Shown here: piece by piece, positions 4,517 to 6,259 of the stretch
Layout: each line of letters begins with the position of its first letter
Position numbering within the stretch: the stretch's first letter is position 1
From: an uncultured Bacilli bacterium
Lineage (GTDB): Bacteria; Bacillota_I; Bacilli_A; RF39; UBA660
Assembly: GCA_934148015.1 (NCBI GenBank)
Contig: CAKPCU010000018.1
Span: 1 to 6,259 of the forward strand
Length of the DNA: 6,259 bases
Direction of reading: 5' to 3'
Notes under the pieces: generated by a model
What the model was told of the DNA's origin: nothing
Database searches by the model: none
The model's input: the letters and a program-made list of their open reading frames with translations, nothing else
Position numbers and translations under genes: made by a program

Positions 4517-6259
4517 CTAAATATTTTTTACGTTAATTTTCTTAAATATAATTTTTCTTATAATATCAACTGGAACTACTGTTGATGAAATTATAAACAT
4601 AATCAAAAACTCATTTATTAGAAGTGGTACCGTTCTAAACATTGTACCACCAAAGTATATCATTATTAATTGTATTATAGATATAAAACTCATAATAATT
4701 ATAAACATAGGATTTTTTAGTAAATGTGCAAATATGTTTATTCTACTTGTATGTGCATTAAAGCAATTAAATATTCCTGCAAAAATGAATAATCCAAAAA
4801 ATGCTGTCATAAACGAATCATAATTATTAAATAAATTTCGCATAAATGGTAATTTTAAAAATAGAATACAAAGCACGGTAGTATAAAGTCCTGTTATAAC
4901 AATTTCACCTATCATGTATGAACATAAAATATTTTCGTTTTTCTTTTTTGGTTTTTCCGACATATATTCTAAAAGAGCTGGTTCATAGGCGAAAGCTAAT
5001 CCTGCCAATGTATCCATAACCATATTTATCCACAGCATTTGTATTACTGTAACGGGAGTATCTACATTTATAAAAGGACCTATTATTGATATGCTAAGGG
5101 CACATAAATTAACTGTAAGCTGAAATATTATAAATTTTCTGATGCTTTTAAAAATTGTTCTACCAAATAAAATGGCTTTGCATATAGAAGAAAAATTATT
5201 ATCTAATATTACTATATCAGATGCTTCTTTTGCAACTTCACTACCAGATCCAAAAGCAAAACCTACATCAGCTTTTTTTAATGCTGGTGCATCATTTACT
5301 CCATCACCAGTCATTCCTACAACTAAATCCATCTCTTTTGAAACCCTAACTAGTCTACTTTTGTCTTGTGGCATGCTTCTTGCAACAACTTTAAGTTTAG
5401 AAAGCATCTTTTTTAGTTCAAAATCAGATATTTTATTTAACTCATCAGACGTAAGTATTATATCGTCATTATTACTAATAAGACCAACCTCATTTGCTAT
5501 AGAATAAGCTGTATCCCTATTATCACCTGTTATCATAACAACATTTATTCCAGCTTCTCTTACAATTTTAATAGCTTCCTTAGCTTCTTTTCTAATCTTA
5601 TCTTTTATTATAATAGCTGCAACAAATGTAAGATTTAAAAAATCTGTTTCATTAGCATTATTACTAGTTGCAAGTACAATTACTCTATTTCCTTTTTTTT
5701 GTTCATCCTTTATTTTAAGATCAATGCTCTCTTTATTTAAAAAATCTCTTTTCTTAGCATCATCATCATAAAAGTATTTGCAATTTTTAAGTATAACTTC
5801 TGGAGCACCTTTTATTAAGTTTCTAGAAACCTTATCATCTATTACTGTTATCATATATTTGTTTTTACTATCAAATGCAATCGTTTTAATCTTTTTTATG
5901 TAATTATAATTACAAGGTTCTAAAAACTCCAAAAGACTTTTATCAGTTGTATTTCCACCTATTACACCATTTTTATCATAGTATGACATATTATTAACTA
6001 CCATAGATATCTTAAGCATTTTACTATATAAATTATCTTTTAAATCTTTTTCTTTTTTATACTCTTTTAAATTTCCACTTATTATCTTATCACAAGATAA
6101 TTTTCCAGTTGTTATTGTACCAGTTTTATCACTAAATAATATATTTATACTTCCAGCGGTCTCTATTCCTACCATTTTTCTTACTAAAACATTGCTTTTA
6201 AGCATTCTTTTCATATTAGAAGATAAAACTAATGTTATCATCATAGGAAGTCCCTCTGG
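4517..6259 (-). CDS. Cation-transporting P-type ATPase, PMCA-like calcium type (5' end outside window)
   Basis: The frame is open to the right edge, so the N-terminus (actuator domain and first membrane segments) is missing; the internal ATG at 6244 is not the start. The visible 580 residues begin with PEGLP in the fourth membrane helix. In fragment numbering, the phosphorylation motif SDKTGT has Asp44, the nucleotide-binding motif KGAPE is at 150-154, TGD at 244-246, and the hinge MTGDGVNDAPALKKAD at 316-331. The fifth helix region FQLTVN and the sixth QMLWINMVMD (407-416) resemble plasma-membrane calcium ATPases, with the Asn and Asp of the single retained calcium site. Four further hydrophobic segments follow, giving the usual ten helices. 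The enzyme would export calcium, or a similar divalent cation, at the cost of ATP. The substrate is inferred from the family. It ends with TAG, 11 bases before the next promoter. Confidence 0.9.
   Translation of the reverse strand, partial: PEGLPMMITLVLSSNMKRMLKSNVLVRKMVGIETAGSINILFSDKTGTITTGKLSCDKIISGNLKEYKKEKDLKDNLYSKMLKISMVVNNMSYYDKNGVIGGNTTDKSLLEFLEPCNYNYIKKIKTIAFDSKNKYMITVIDDKVSRNLIKGAPEVILKNCKYFYDDDAKKRDFLNKESIDLKIKDEQKKGNRVIVLATSNNANETDFLNLTFVAAIIIKDKIRKEAKEAIKIVREAGINVVMITGDNRDTAYSIANEVGLISNNDDIILTSDELNKISDFELKKMLSKLKVVARSMPQDKSRLVRVSKEMDLVVGMTGDGVNDAPALKKADVGFAFGSGSEVAKEASDIVILDNNFSSICKAILFGRTIFKSIRKFIIFQLTVNLCALSISIIGPFINVDTPVTVIQMLWINMVMDTLAGLAFAYEPALLEYMSEKPKKKNENILCSYMIGEIVITGLYTTVLCILFLKLPFMRNLFNNYDSFMTAFFGLFIFAGIFNCFNAHTSRINIFAHLLKNPMFIIIMSFISIIQLIMIYFGGTMFRTVPLLINEFLIMFIISSTVVPVDIIRKIIFKKINVKNI

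Noticed and set aside
5142..5507. 121-codon open frame on the plus strand
   Set aside because: It lies entirely opposite the conserved P-domain of the P-type ATPase and shows no recognisable protein family, so it is a shadow of that gene.

Overview
The window is strongly AT-rich DNA with short intergenic gaps, and every gene I can support lies on the minus strand. Trp is encoded by TGG and no gene uses in-frame TGA, so the code is standard bacterial (table 11), not the Mycoplasma code. The sequence style, AAGGAG-type ribosome binding sites, TTGATA/TATAAT promoters, T-tailed hairpin terminators, tRNAs with encoded CCA and the families present (QueH, a long PRPP synthetase, a PMCA-like P-type ATPase) point to a low-GC member of the Bacillota, perhaps an uncultured gut Bacilli or Clostridia lineage. 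I cannot place it more precisely.

Layout in the direction of transcription (right to left). 6259-4517: most of a calcium-type P-type ATPase whose N-terminus lies beyond the right edge. 4506-2874: a two-gene operon with its own strong promoter, encoding an unrecognised 180-residue protein and an epoxyqueuosine reductase (QueH) fused to a degenerate GNAT-like domain. 2821-1532: the PRPP synthetase gene, with a promoter, a candidate 17-codon leader peptide, a terminator hairpin just before the prs ribosome binding site, and a closing terminator. 1551-901: a membrane-anchored thioredoxin-like protein with its own promoter and terminator. 857-590: a tRNA-Cys(GCA)/tRNA-Gly(GCC) operon ending in a hairpin terminator. 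567-295: a 90-residue unknown protein directly behind that terminator. 257-53: four direct copies of a 24-bp repeat. 37-1: the first 12 codons of a protein that reads like the N-terminus of a large serine recombinase.

Most of the right and centre is housekeeping: cation transport, tRNA queuosine modification, PRPP supply for nucleotide synthesis, extracytoplasmic thiol redox and tRNAs. The left edge looks accessory, as a probable site-specific recombinase is preceded by an unusual direct-repeat array whose last copy runs into its ribosome binding site. The observations most worth following are this array, the prs leader (leader ORF ending inside a terminator stem), and the QueH-GNAT fusion.
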